64,000 bases of DNA. It comes from Chloroflexota bacterium (GTDB lineage Bacteria; Chloroflexota; Anaerolineae; Aggregatilineales; J027). How positions within the stretch are numbered: the first letter of the stretch is position 1; the number at the start of each line of letters is the position of its first letter. A program made the translations under genes and the position numbers. Below, one piece after another: positions 16,301 through 23,063 of the stretch. Location: contig QMIT01000013.1 in assembly GCA_024434115.1 (NCBI GenBank), positions 1-64,000 on the forward strand, in the 5' to 3' direction. The notes under the pieces were generated by a model that ran no database searches, was not told the origin of the DNA, and saw nothing but the letters and a program-made list of their open reading frames with translations.

Positions 16301-19262
16301 TCCGGTTGTCGCTGACCCCACCGCGGCGATCATCATTTCCCAAGTGGAAACGAATCCGACGGTTGGCGTGCCGGGTGGTCTTGTCACCTACACCTATCAT
16401 GTTCGTAATGTCAGCGGCGCAACGGTCTTAGATGTTCGGTTGGATCATGACCCGGCCAACGATTTACAATGTGCGTGGTCACCAGTTGATTTCGGCTCTA
16501 ACCCGCTCTGGCTCGGAACGGCCAGTCTAGCGGTAGCCGCAGAAATGACCGCCCAAGCCACCTGTGATATTTCTACTACAGCGGCACCGGGCAGCACGGC
16601 GACTCATGTCATTGAGGCCTATATTGGTGCGGCTGTTACACCAGTAGATACGGCGACGATCAACACGTTGATTCAGCCGCCCTTGACGGTTAGTGCGCCG
16701 ACCTCAGCCTTCACTGCGAATCCGGGTACCAATATCACGGCTTGGCAGGTGGGAACTGGTTATGAAGTCAATATCTCGTTTGACATCACGAACTCCAGCA
16801 ACTCGTTGCAGGTCACGGGCATTGTGCCGGAAATGCTGGTTGATGGAACGGCAGTTTGTGCAGGTGGGTTCCAATACTCACTGCCCGCTAATCCGAACCC
16901 CATCACTTTCAATGGGACGCTGAACCCGAATGCTACCATTAGGGTGACGTGCCTCAATTACACGCCAACGGTGGCACTCGCTCCACTTGCAACGGTGGAC
17001 GTAGCCGCAACGGGCTTCGTACAAGGTGTTAGCATCAGCGATGATGCTACAGCCGACTTCCCTGTCTATAATCTCGGCTTTACGGTCGAGTTGACGGCTG
17101 ATCCGACGGCGGCGGACATTGACGGTACGGTCAATTTCACACTTGCGTTGACCAATACGGGCACATCACCACTCTTCTTACCGCCCGCTACCCAAGACCC
17201 GGTGACGACTGGACGTTTGGACAATCCGACTGCGCCAGATGTGTTGGGTGATCTCTATGCTGCTTTGAACACGGTCTGCTTTAGCAGTGGCTCACTCGCT
17301 CCCGGTGCATCATGTGTACTGGCCTACAACGATCCCGCGCTGACGAATGATGAGTTGACTTACATCATAGATCAGACTGACCCGGCGACGATTACCTTCT
17401 TGGTTGGCATTACGCTGTGGAGCAATCAACCTGTTGCTCCGGCCACAGCCCCAGCGTTTGAAATTGCGAATCAGGATACGGTGGAGATAACGGTCAACCA
17501 ACCCGTCGTCCCCGCCATCAATGCCTTCGGTCTGGCAGCTAATCCAAATCCGGGAGTGGTTGGAAATCAAATTGTGTTTACCGCGAGTATTCAAAACAGC
17601 GGTACACAGGTGCTGACCAATCTCACCGCGACGCTCCAACTAACGCAGTTGAGCTTTACCAATGCCGTTGGTGACAATGGTGGCATTGTACTGACAGGCG
17701 GCCACAATCAAACGCCACTTCCTACCATTACAATGATCATCAATGACGCTGATGGCACGTTGAATCCGGGTGAAGTTGCTACTGCGACAGGCTATTGGGT
17801 CGCTGATCGTATTGGTTCGTTCCGCGCGACTCTGACAGCTACTGGACGGGCTGGTACTACCCAAGCGACGGCTACCGATACGGAATTGTTAGAGTTCCGC
17901 ATCAACAGCAGTGCGATTGCTACGGCGACTCCAATAACCCCCGGAGCAATTACACCAACCGCGACGACTGCCACCACCGATCCGGATGGCAACCCGCTTG
18001 ATCCGAATGCGCTTGACCCGACGATCACCAAGACCGTGACGCCCGAATCGGCTCTGCCCGGTCAGGATGTCACCTTTACTGTGACCATCACCAATGGCAG
18101 CACAACGGCAATGGCAAACGTCACGGTGACCGATAACATGCCGCTCGAACTGACCATCAATAATGCGACGACTTCAGTTGGTGCCTCAGTGGTTAGTGGA
18201 CAACTCATCACCGTTACGACTGGGCAGTTGAACCCCGGTCAACGTATCACGGTGGTGATTATTGCCCGCGTGAACGACGATGTTTCAATACCGTCGCTGA
18301 TCACCAATGATGCATGTGCGGCGGTGACAGGTCGTACACAGGTCTGCGCGAGTGTTGAACTGCCTATCGGGGCAGATGCCGAAGCCTTACCCACAACGGG
18401 GCAGGGTGAACCGGAATCCGCCGATCTCGACATAGCGACTCAGGGGGTGGCAGGAGTTGCAAGCCGCCCTTTTGGAGTGGCCCCGTTGTTAATGCTTGGT
18501 CTGCTGGCCCTCTTGAGTACCGGGCAGATCAATCGGCAGCGGTGGCTCTTGGGTGGTCTCGCGGTACTCATTATCGCAATTATTGCGGGCGCCCTCGTTT
18601 TGGTGGGTAGTGGAGACGAGCAAGATGATACTACGGGGACACCCCAAGTGGTGCTCCCCCCCGGTGTTACTCCAACTGCCTCACCAACACTTGACCGTGC
18701 ACCGACCTTAACGCCTTTGGCAACCGGGGAGTCACTGGAAAGCCCAGTGGCCCCCACGCCCTTAGATGCGCCGCCAACACTGCGTCCATCACCAACGCCG
18801 TATATCCCCCCGACGCCTTCGGGTGATCGGCGGCTAGATATTCCAAAGCTGAATTTCACCGATCCTGTCCCGATTGTGGAGCTACCCTATTCAGACGCTG
18901 CGTGGGATGTGAGCAATTTGGGACATAGTGTTGGTTGGCTAGAAAAAACAACATGGATGGCTCCCACATGGGGTAATACTGTGTTGGTTGCGCATGTCCA
19001 GCTTGCTAATGACGACCCCGGCCCATTTAAACGTTTGAATGAGCTTGAAGTGGGTGATGATATTTACGTCTATGATGGCCCTTACAAATATGCTTTCCGT
19101 GTCACCGAAATTACCACTGTGAACGCGACGGCGATTGAAGTGACCCATCCTACGGTTGACCCTGTGTTGACATTGTTGACTTGTACCAACTGGGATTTTG
19201 CACGCGGGGTTTATGCGGATCGTCTCATCATCCGTGCCGCGCCACTCTTAAACGTGAACTAG
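7377..19262 (+). CDS. Giant exported DUF11-repeat surface protein with LPTTG motif and C-terminal sortase domain
   Basis: A single uninterrupted 3961-residue protein. Residues 1-28 form a signal peptide (basic start, hydrophobic core LVIILTLIMSFM). Most of the chain is a long run of DUF11/CARDB-like beta-sandwich repeats, seen as recurring V-X-K-T...GD-X-V-X-Y-T...N-X-G...V-X-D units. LPTTG is at residues 3671-3675. A hydrophobic segment (about 3700-3716), a basic loop (NRQRW) and a second membrane helix (about 3723-3745) follow, then a Pro/Thr-rich linker. A sortase domain (about 3820-3961) ends the protein, with His3873 (VAHVQ), Cys3936 (TLLTCTNW) and Arg3949 (DRLIIRA). The Cys-Arg spacing of 13 equals that of classical SrtA. 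The start ATG has GGAG nine bases ahead. The topology places LPTTG and sortase both outside the cell, so the enzyme could act on its own chain. The partner of the repeats is unknown; adhesion or sheath formation is inference. Confidence 0.9.
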   Translation: MRKRVLHRTYHLVIILTLIMSFMPSLMSQELSPVSTSDKAEAANTDNPVESTSSSLLETSSGGGGTDPTAPGRPAYAPPDVECMVSFEGTIFIDGGPGTYPTQFYPVANGDVQDPAWINQDITSVVGDPPFVTLNQRLVLYFSIRNTSENGNPNCAVGGHDVVLRELQVRDRDTLYRQMWNITGTPSIPSADPLANLFWSSGTPGVLNRGQNAWGFMFFDADQVSNVTGLIRFQMIWTMDSCTPGALNGSSCAGAVGPTISAPLDNQGTAVQVRGPRAQLTFIEPTVAPPVFANPDQFVPYILEVNRPAAPTTTQDIVRAEGDPASLPDCGSGTFNDGNPYGWYDGPDPFTATEIDNMALNPPIQTDGPSGVYYCYFRVEMDTALADPVTGQFVFEGDVILTDINGFSETFHVVAPPVTLRIPEVTVTKVIVSPANSGQGISIGGTVTYEVTIRNTGEIPLNQISAIDSLTGPLAIPLNTTLAEDPDGDGPLLGEEIILTTSYTVRANDPSTLVNTVTVTAHLNLPGVNDTVTDTAAASIRVISEDLQVTLVLRSVDGIPYDLNSNTPPPQPGSVLVFTTLYDNRGTINLHDLQYVANYPTYVDAPAPTYVNSVIGAGLILPGLYGDAPSESASTFTYTVPASFPPDPIFQRVRVRAFRPNNTAVFAEALLVVDLTNPNVSITALRYRPGDGPVSDTEAALRGDTLYFSGTITNESALDICGVEIRQYVRNPITGLLTPGNPFVLPASNITWPGPAGTLAPSASADFTGVTYLVNAATPDPLDIVFEVYAPQQGSPTCAVLSTPLVDRTTVSVDISDVQISAFIQARRVNDNAIVAYGLYPPPELAYRFIYVATNVGGIQFTIDSLNYCVVGFPMACDSAFPSTAPNFMEPDNVFTPFQTRTDEFTITLLEEDVAEFVNPLQVEVILNGTDAEGRNIVLRTLLQFPLISSELPGTLTGPLNTLVAPPDRAQDLLTSLVRGDANVPFQFTFENETNTVLENVYIVNLLENSVTPQVGYYQVGAFGFNDYYELCTVTGLSGGGTPNPTGPNTMQPNEIISGTCYFTYATTMPSGDFQMQVLAVANRVVDPTQRLISVVTWGIREVPHLRALKLGPGSAVATEPIEYTVEIYNQSMYQYVDFNPSNGFTDVIQPELDPSTLQPPNFTIDASWTGLVTNATDPTVPPVAPGLFRLLAPSNPTSPASGTYQRNPPGGQFPDTSYRNDVTVTGTAQSGLIVSATAAATVAITCPLGMLGFYGDIPGDPFSDTDAQFTLGERQRFTFFIINISNVPINLTSAVDELYNRENQLGPGTAIYPQSFTWDDPSQPGVIPVDGFAVYEYDVILRPEDYPDGTDPQRIFFTTEVTIANPPPNCDVFDILWYFDSPNPVTIEKTVTPSLVFPGNAATYDIQLTNVSEVSDMQVTQVVDDLLSQSPLVMDFTSASPDGQSGILEELGEEPPGSDDNSAVLLQNGQQNYIVQADDPPTLTNEATVYYYPMNGPTSAAPGTVNVGPPGTFFVPMATGPNALLSNSDEASIGTASPLSCIMVPSQTDVPAGGLVDILITLVNGSTDFDITAIQFTVVDEAGNVILTNSSAGVPAPLDLTPANRQFSINVSYIVPAGWSEPTITIDCTARGVFSFNGELLPDSTTSIRLNVDAPELLLEMVVFADSTCPRIDGPDLDTLPDLPDPDALLPDEVPEFPLTPDGIPEATVSQYIYYGILLQNTSLGLNFQNIAIDQASLNNGLSLTADVSAQLNALLPSRQLAPGEQVALCIPYQIVDQTTDPLIHTLQVAAESVAPAPPNSPPTPFTLQVVATVDIEDSNIRIFKTALPTVSFPGDVVEYTLYIQNRNNTSGDTLDAVLLLDDVWDSLLGGPLTGASFCGNTATPPVNIPPANLGVCNPALTSIRFDDIADGLDPYGWTWPDNARPGVLFEGESASYRYLYTVQEIDPNPLINNAGVRAVLYDANDSDITSSNWEVQVDLVGDPIQPTDETFASVAITDSQLLVIKDGPATALAGSSVQYTVTVVNIGDVEVANVRVRDEQYNLDRGLFPGTYMPMTECFRDTADESVTLERSVGSLVCQYTIVMPTAEEIENDPSQDPYINTAFATGQVSNGGQLVPLPNEGSDTAIVDILVPDLFLDKIPSVGSAAIGDTVTYRIIAENTGDVPLRLDQIVDVPPPPSVTPAFSVPSVRINSTDQSPTSCGVTGTSNNLPVVLAPGDVACATVSLVIPNPAPASEYVNTVRVYATVDPGVQNRPLVDSTSGSVDVRNLGIVVEKQAYDCDPLVCPNPQIITSINEGVTYYYGITVTNTGDAPLDMIEWRDPLYLNNAWQQVVNAFDTNDLIDPTDTPELEVNETFVIASYSFEANYARDGALLTNRVDARGRESTTGNFTPIRSDTTQVIVLPTALQITKRACVDISGNGTPPASFNPCPVNTPAAVRPGGTIWYEVTIANPSATVTVINVEVTDTLQGVWAAGPDTLGPGDEVTWVYEGAPVSAALTNVVNTVTVNAESNGSPISSSDSVSVPVALGELSVLITEDSGRSTAEVGDLLNFTVLVQNLSSTQTISFINVGVPFYSPDFLNLVAFDLAPGTTSVPFRFQYTVTPADNTMVFAAIAQGILQGNQITAQSSWTVTRSVRGMAVTKTADTNYASLGDTVNYTITITNDSGEQITGLTVSDPLLQNLPAWTSPAWPSTIAPGQSLTRTFAYVIGAPIPSNPILNTVTVTGTVNAVVTTVQAGPVAVYIPDGDLLVTNTPSVLDALVGDIVSFTYRICNLADGTPTPPNNQPITSITLTDNLGPITLPGFDFSLDPGECYETARLNVELFATDVPVYTMSVTATGSQFDGVGDVALAQTVSRDVNVRQPGQNLMFNVTAVPNPVVYPPAGNVQFNFTLQNIGTTAQTITGILDNSPTPGGLCQAYSPVPTAPIYATLDPGEILAFTCSYAYTGTLDPIDGIWTANMASGDTATSTISVPVVADPTAAIIISQVETNPTVGVPGGLVTYTYHVRNVSGATVLDVRLDHDPANDLQCAWSPVDFGSNPLWLGTASLAVAAEMTAQATCDISTTAAPGSTATHVIEAYIGAAVTPVDTATINTLIQPPLTVSAPTSAFTANPGTNITAWQVGTGYEVNISFDITNSSNSLQVTGIVPEMLVDGTAVCAGGFQYSLPANPNPITFNGTLNPNATIRVTCLNYTPTVALAPLATVDVAATGFVQGVSISDDATADFPVYNLGFTVELTADPTAADIDGTVNFTLALTNTGTSPLFLPPATQDPVTTGRLDNPTAPDVLGDLYAALNTVCFSSGSLAPGASCVLAYNDPALTNDELTYIIDQTDPATITFLVGITLWSNQPVAPATAPAFEIANQDTVEITVNQPVVPAINAFGLAANPNPGVVGNQIVFTASIQNSGTQVLTNLTATLQLTQLSFTNAVGDNGGIVLTGGHNQTPLPTITMIINDADGTLNPGEVATATGYWVADRIGSFRATLTATGRAGTTQATATDTELLEFRINSSAIATATPITPGAITPTATTATTDPDGNPLDPNALDPTITKTVTPESALPGQDVTFTVTITNGSTTAMANVTVTDNMPLELTINNATTSVGASVVSGQLITVTTGQLNPGQRITVVIIARVNDDVSIPSLITNDACAAVTGRTQVCASVELPIGADAEALPTTGQGEPESADLDIATQGVAGVASRPFGVAPLLMLGLLALLSTGQINRQRWLLGGLAVLIIAIIAGALVLVGSGDEQDDTTGTPQVVLPPGVTPTASPTLDRAPTLTPLATGESLESPVAPTPLDAPPTLRPSPTPYIPPTPSGDRRLDIPKLNFTDPVPIVELPYSDAAWDVSNLGHSVGWLEKTTWMAPTWGNTVLVAHVQLANDDPGPFKRLNELEVGDDIYVYDGPYKYAFRVTEITTVNATAIEVTHPTVDPVLTLLTCTNWDFARGVYADRLIIRAAPLLNVN
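8640..18330 (+). repeat. Tandem DUF11-type protein repeats (coding)
   Basis: Within the giant gene the encoded protein repeats a beta-sandwich unit many times. Clear repeat starts, where V/I-X-K-T/X is followed about 12 residues later by G-D/G-X-V-X-Y/F-T, encode VTKVIV near 8653, IEKTVT near 11540, IFKTAL near 12847, VIKDGP near 13390, LDKIPS near 13790, VEKQAY near 14200, VTKTAD near 15304 and ITKTVT near 18025. The copies are strongly diverged at DNA level, so the array is old rather than a recent duplication. Confidence 0.8.
18387..18401 (+). other. LPXTG-type sorting signal (LPTTG) inside the sortase fusion
   Basis: Codons 3671-3675 of the giant gene read L-P-T-T-G. The motif is followed at a normal distance by a hydrophobic stretch (about residues 3700-3716) and then basic residues (NRQRW), the layout of a cell-wall sorting signal. 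Unusually the chain does not stop there but crosses the membrane again and carries a sortase domain. Confidence 0.7.
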
Positions 19263-19284
19263 ACTAGCTTGAATCTGCTAAACA

Positions 19285-19318
19285 AAAAGGGCAGGGGGAA
19301 AGACCTCTGCCCTTTTAA
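19285..19318. terminator. Bidirectional intrinsic terminator
   Basis: AAAAGGGCAG (19285-19294) pairs perfectly with CTGCCCTTTT (19307-19316) around a 12-base loop and is followed by AATTTTTG. On the minus strand the A-run gives a U-tract as well. It lies between the convergent giant surface-protein gene and the kinase gene and can end both messages. Confidence 0.85.
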
Positions 19319-19342
19319 TTTTTGTTGGTTGTATTGGCTCGC

Positions 19343-21445
19343 TTATTCCCCGCCAAAGACCTGAATGGGCATAATGATGGGGTCGCCGACAGGCACGCCA
19401 TAATCGGCAAATTGCAGTTGCCATACTCCGAAATAGCAACCATAGCGATTCGAGGCGAGGCCAGTAATGGGGATGGTCAATGAATCGCCTCGCTTGATCG
19501 GCCCTTGTAAGAAAATACGCGGACGGGTGGGGCTGGTGTAGTTGACATCCTTGAAGATACGATCCGCCGAACTACATTCTTGAGTCAGAGGGTCATAATC
19601 TATCTCTAGGGCGGTGGTATCTCTGATGAAGAAAAATTCCAGCCCTGCGTCGCTAGGCCAATCGCATGTGCTGGCGTTTTCGATTACCACATCAAATGCA
19701 AACTCCGAACGGGCCTGCACCAGACGTGGGTTCACATTATCGCGCAGGGAGGGGGCCGTATCCAATTCACGCGGTGCAATAATCGCATAATCCAAATCAC
19801 ATCGGCTTAGAAGTTCTTCAACGGTCAGTGTTGGTGTTGCAGCGGTTGCGGTCTGGATAAAAGCAGCCGTCTGACTTGCGAACATCTGCACCCGAGCGGT
19901 CTGGGTAAATTGCACCAGTGAAGTTGGGGACGAGGTTGACGTTGGGGTGCTGCTGGCAGAAGTCGTTGCTGTGTTGGTCGGTGTTGAAGATGGCGTGAAT
20001 GTATTGGTGGCTGTCAAAGTCTCGGTGGCTGTTGCAGTGGCCGTGTTAGTCGGTGTGCTGGTTTTGCTGGCCGTCGGGGTATTGCTTGGTGTTGGTGTAA
20101 TACTGGGTTCGCTGGATGGCAAGACGGGTAGGGTAGCGCTGGCGTTCTCTGCCGCGATTTTGGTGGTCGGTGTATCAGTATCGCCGTTCTCAAAAAATCC
20201 CGCGAGTGGGCCATCGCCATTTTGCCCCGTGATGATGAGGCCTAGTATTCCCCCCAACAGCACCAACATAAACAGCACTGTGATGGCAACGGATGTACAG
20301 CCACGACTTTTCTGGTGGGTGGGGGTTAGCTCTGGGAGTCTAGTGCGTCCGGTGGTAGTCGTGGGATTTAGATTGCGTGCCCCCCCGGTTGTCATTGTGC
20401 GCGGTGTTTGCGTAGGCGGATTAGGCGCTTGACCTGCTCTTGGGCGATTAGGATCAAGAACGGTACGGTGTGACCCAGTGACGCGACGCTTATCTTGTTC
20501 CGTCGCCTCGTTAATCACGGCCAGCGGGTTGCTACCAGTCGAAAACACGCTGTCGGAGATTGGATCACCCATCGAGACTGAATTGGGCGTTTTGACATCG
20601 CCGAGTAATGTCCGCCCACCAATTCCTCGACGTAAATCCTCTAAAAATTCCTCAGCTGATTGATATCGTTTTTCGGGGTCTTTTTCCATCGCTTTCGCGG
20701 TCACCTGTACCACCCAATCAGGCAGTCCGGGTTCAATTTTGCGAAGGTCAGGCACAGGTTCGTTGAGATGTTTCAAGATAATGGCGAGGGGGGTATCCGC
20801 ATCGTAAGGGAGGCGGCCTGTCACCATTTGATACATGATAACGCCAACCGAATAGAGATCGGAGCGCTCATCGCCTGCTTCACCTAGCCCCTGCTCGGGA
20901 GCCATATAAGCGGGTGTTCCCACCATGCCGCCACTGGCTGTAAATTGCACGCCGGTGACGATCTTTGCAATGCCAAAGTCGGTTAGAACCACCCGACCAT
21001 CTTCATCTAACATCAAGTTGGCAGGTTTTACGTCCCGATGAATCATATTGCGCTTGTGAGCATACGATAGGGCGTTGGTGGTATCGCTGATGATGCGAAC
21101 GGATTCTTGCAGTGAATAACGTTGATCGCTGGCAGCCAATTCAAACAGCTTATCTTTTAGCGTGGGGCCGTTGATAAGCTCCATGACCATATAATAACTT
21201 TCGCCATGCTGATCATATTCAAAGTCAAAAACCTGCACGATGTTTGGGTGGCGCAGCTTGGCAACATTGCGGGCTTCTTTTTCAAAACGATCTTTAAATT
21301 CGGGGTCATCCGCCAAAAAAGGGTGTAGGAGTTTAATGGCAACATAGCGGTCAAGTGCGGCGTGATAGCCTTTGTAGACCTCTGCCATCCCACCCCGGCC
21401 TAACCGTTCTATGACTTCATATTTACCAAGCGTTTTTCTTGCCAC
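19343..21445 (-). CDS. Membrane Ser/Thr protein kinase (PknB type) with extracytoplasmic Ig-like C-terminus
   Basis: A 700-residue protein. Residues about 9-270 form a Hanks-type kinase domain with the glycine loop GRGGMAEVYKG, Lys38, the catalytic loop HRDVKPAN (Asp138), DFG (Asp156) and the APE motif. A membrane helix (ITVLFMLVLLGGILGLIIT) lies near residue 400. After it comes a Thr/Ser/Pro-rich linker of about 70 residues, then a C-terminal domain from about residue 555. Its pattern (NASTCDWPSDAGLEFFF ... GVWQLQFADYGVPVGDPI) resembles NBR1-type Ig-like domains found on Chloroflexota surface proteins. It would phosphorylate cytoplasmic targets in response to an outside signal; neither is known. 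The FHA protein at 23063-23593 is a plausible phosphothreonine reader nearby. A candidate promoter lies at 21513-21542. Confidence 0.92.
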   Translation of the reverse strand: MARKTLGKYEVIERLGRGGMAEVYKGYHAALDRYVAIKLLHPFLADDPEFKDRFEKEARNVAKLRHPNIVQVFDFEYDQHGESYYMVMELINGPTLKDKLFELAASDQRYSLQESVRIISDTTNALSYAHKRNMIHRDVKPANLMLDEDGRVVLTDFGIAKIVTGVQFTASGGMVGTPAYMAPEQGLGEAGDERSDLYSVGVIMYQMVTGRLPYDADTPLAIILKHLNEPVPDLRKIEPGLPDWVVQVTAKAMEKDPEKRYQSAEEFLEDLRRGIGGRTLLGDVKTPNSVSMGDPISDSVFSTGSNPLAVINEATEQDKRRVTGSHRTVLDPNRPRAGQAPNPPTQTPRTMTTGGARNLNPTTTTGRTRLPELTPTHQKSRGCTSVAITVLFMLVLLGGILGLIITGQNGDGPLAGFFENGDTDTPTTKIAAENASATLPVLPSSEPSITPTPSNTPTASKTSTPTNTATATATETLTATNTFTPSSTPTNTATTSASSTPTSTSSPTSLVQFTQTARVQMFASQTAAFIQTATAATPTLTVEELLSRCDLDYAIIAPRELDTAPSLRDNVNPRLVQARSEFAFDVVIENASTCDWPSDAGLEFFFIRDTTALEIDYDPLTQECSSADRIFKDVNYTSPTRPRIFLQGPIKRGDSLTIPITGLASNRYGCYFGVWQLQFADYGVPVGDPIIMPIQVFGGE

Positions 21446-21512
21446 GAGTGTTTTTTACCCTTAATATCACGGCATGATGGGAGGAAAATGAATTAGCTCC
21501 CCACAGCGGGGT

Positions 21513-21542
21513 AGTATACCGGATACGTGCATCATTCTCCAA
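21513..21542 (-). promoter_or_regulatory. Candidate promoter of the kinase gene
   Basis: Read on the minus strand, TTGGAG (21537-21542) is followed by an 18-base spacer and TATACT (21513-21518). The -10 box has five of six consensus bases and the -35 box three. It lies about 70 bases upstream of the kinase start at 21445. Confidence 0.4.
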
Positions 21543-21625
21543 TATAGCACGCCTCCGACAGTTTGTACGAATTACCACTTTTTTCCTTCACAAAATTTAG
21601 AAAGTGATACGGACAATTACGTGAA

Positions 21626-22357
21626 TTAATTCTTGAGTGTGTCTTGCGGCTTTGGCTGATATTTTCCTTCAACCCATGCCGCACCATCTGGGTGGATTTC
21701 CTTTTTCCAGATGGGCACAATCTCTTTTAGGCGATCAATTCCATAACGGGCTGCCTCAAAACAGCCTTGATCTCGATGTCCAGCCCCGCACGCGATTAAG
21801 ACGGTGGGTTGGCCTACTTCAAGATGACCAATACGTTGTACCACAGCGATGCCTTGTACCAACGGCCACTGTTGACGGATTTCGGCAATGACCTGCTGCA
21901 TTTTCGCCACTGCCATTGGTGCATAAGCCTCGTATTCGAGACGGGTGGTGGCCTCAACACCATGTTGTGTCTTGGTCTCTCCCCGCACATAACCGCTAAA
22001 CAAGGCTATTGCACCAGTAGCAGGCGTCACAACTTTGGCGGTCAGTTCGTTTAAATCTATCGGGTGTTCTGCCAGCAGGGCGATTTCGGGCCAGTTTATG
22101 ATATCGCTCCCGCCAGAAACAGGTGGGAAAAACGCAATCTCATCGCCTGCTTGGACAGGATGCCCCTCAAACACGTACTCATGATTCACAGCGGGGATCG
22201 CACTAGCTAGAGCGGTCTTTAATGCTGGTATCTGGTGAATGAGGCGTTCTCGCACGGTTTCAATGGTTGTGTCTTCGGCGAGTTGGAGGGTTAATTCGCT
22301 TGACCCCGCCAAATCTTTGAGCGTCGCAAATAGCTTTACTTTTAAGGTAAAGGTCAT
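21626..22357 (-). CDS. moaDE: Fused molybdopterin synthase, MoaD-MoaE
   Basis: The 243-residue chain joins both subunits of molybdopterin synthase. Residues 1-83 are a MoaD/ThiS ubiquitin-like domain (LFATLKDLAGS, GDEIAFFPPVSGG). Its Gly-Gly at 82-83 is internal rather than C-terminal. Residues about 88-240 are MoaE, with HRDQGCFEAARYGIDRLKE and VPIWKKEIHPDGAAWVEGK holding the active-site lysines. The enzyme adds two sulfurs to cyclic pyranopterin to form molybdopterin. The Gly must become a free C-terminal thiocarboxylate, so cleavage after Gly83 is expected, as known for the fused MoaX of Mycobacterium tuberculosis. moaC lies just upstream on the same strand, separated by 169 bases. Confidence 0.93.
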   Translation of the reverse strand: MTFTLKVKLFATLKDLAGSSELTLQLAEDTTIETVRERLIHQIPALKTALASAIPAVNHEYVFEGHPVQAGDEIAFFPPVSGGSDIINWPEIALLAEHPIDLNELTAKVVTPATGAIALFSGYVRGETKTQHGVEATTRLEYEAYAPMAVAKMQQVIAEIRQQWPLVQGIAVVQRIGHLEVGQPTVLIACGAGHRDQGCFEAARYGIDRLKEIVPIWKKEIHPDGAAWVEGKYQPKPQDTLKN

Positions 22358-22526
22358 GGGTAGATGCCTTGTCTGTTGTCTTTACCAATGGGGCTAATTT
22401 TACCGAAAGCAACGTAAAATATCAGGGTGGAGTTGTCTGCAACTTAAGTATTTTGTGGCTTTAATCTATCTTGTAGGCCGAAGGGTGCGACACAAACATC
22501 TAGGGTATCGTAATAAGCTGAAAACA

Positions 22527-23063
22527 CTAAAAATCTTTGGCTCGATAATCCCCACTTTTGCCACCACGTTTTTCGAGCAGATGAATACCTTCAATTTGCA
22601 TTTTGCGGTCAAGCGCTTTCGCCATGTCATAGATGGTGAGCGCCGCCACACTAACAGCGGTTAGGGCCTCCATCTCAACGCCTGTTTTCCCAGTCGTGCG
22701 GGCCGTCGCTCGAATATTGACTGCCGATATGCTGGCGTCTAGTTCAAGATCGAGATCAATGTGGGTGAGGGGGAGGGGGTGACACAGGGGGATCAATTCA
22801 GAGGTTCGTTTAGCTGCCATAATGCCAGCGATACGGGCTACGGTTAGCACATCGCCTTTTTTGACAAGGCCATCCCGAATGGCCGCAAAGGTTTCGGCAT
22901 TGACCAACACCCGTCCACCTGCAACCGCGACACGTTCGGTATCAGCTTTATGCCCAACATCAACCATCCGCGCCGTACCTTGTACATCTAGGTGAGTCAG
23001 CGCGGACGGGTTACTCTCAGACGGTTCTGGATCGGGTGGGCTAGGGGGCTGGCGAGACGACAT
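22527..23063 (-). CDS. moaC: Cyclic pyranopterin monophosphate synthase MoaC
   Basis: A cytoplasmic enzyme of about 178 residues that converts the MoaA product to cyclic pyranopterin monophosphate in molybdenum-cofactor synthesis. Conserved blocks are intact: [27 protein letters not shown], the catalytic stretch [10 protein letters not shown], and [24 protein letters not shown] with the C-terminal KRGGKSGD. The first 25 or so residues are Pro/Ser-rich and not part of the fold. The start ATG at 23063 overlaps the FHA gene stop (TGATG), indicating coupled translation. No moaA, moeA or mogA is seen in the window. Confidence 0.95.
   Translation of the reverse strand: MSSRQPPSPPDPEPSESNPSALTHLDVQGTARMVDVGHKADTERVAVAGGRVLVNAETFAAIRDGLVKKGDVLTVARIAGIMAAKRTSELIPLCHPLPLTHIDLDLELDASISAVNIRATARTTGKTGVEMEALTAVSVAALTIYDMAKALDRKMQIEGIHLLEKRGGKSGDYRAKDF

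Noticed and set aside
8640..18330. CRISPR array or recent DNA tandem repeat inside the giant gene
   Set aside because: The repetition is only at protein level; no identical DNA repeats of constant length with spacers are seen, and none elsewhere in the window.
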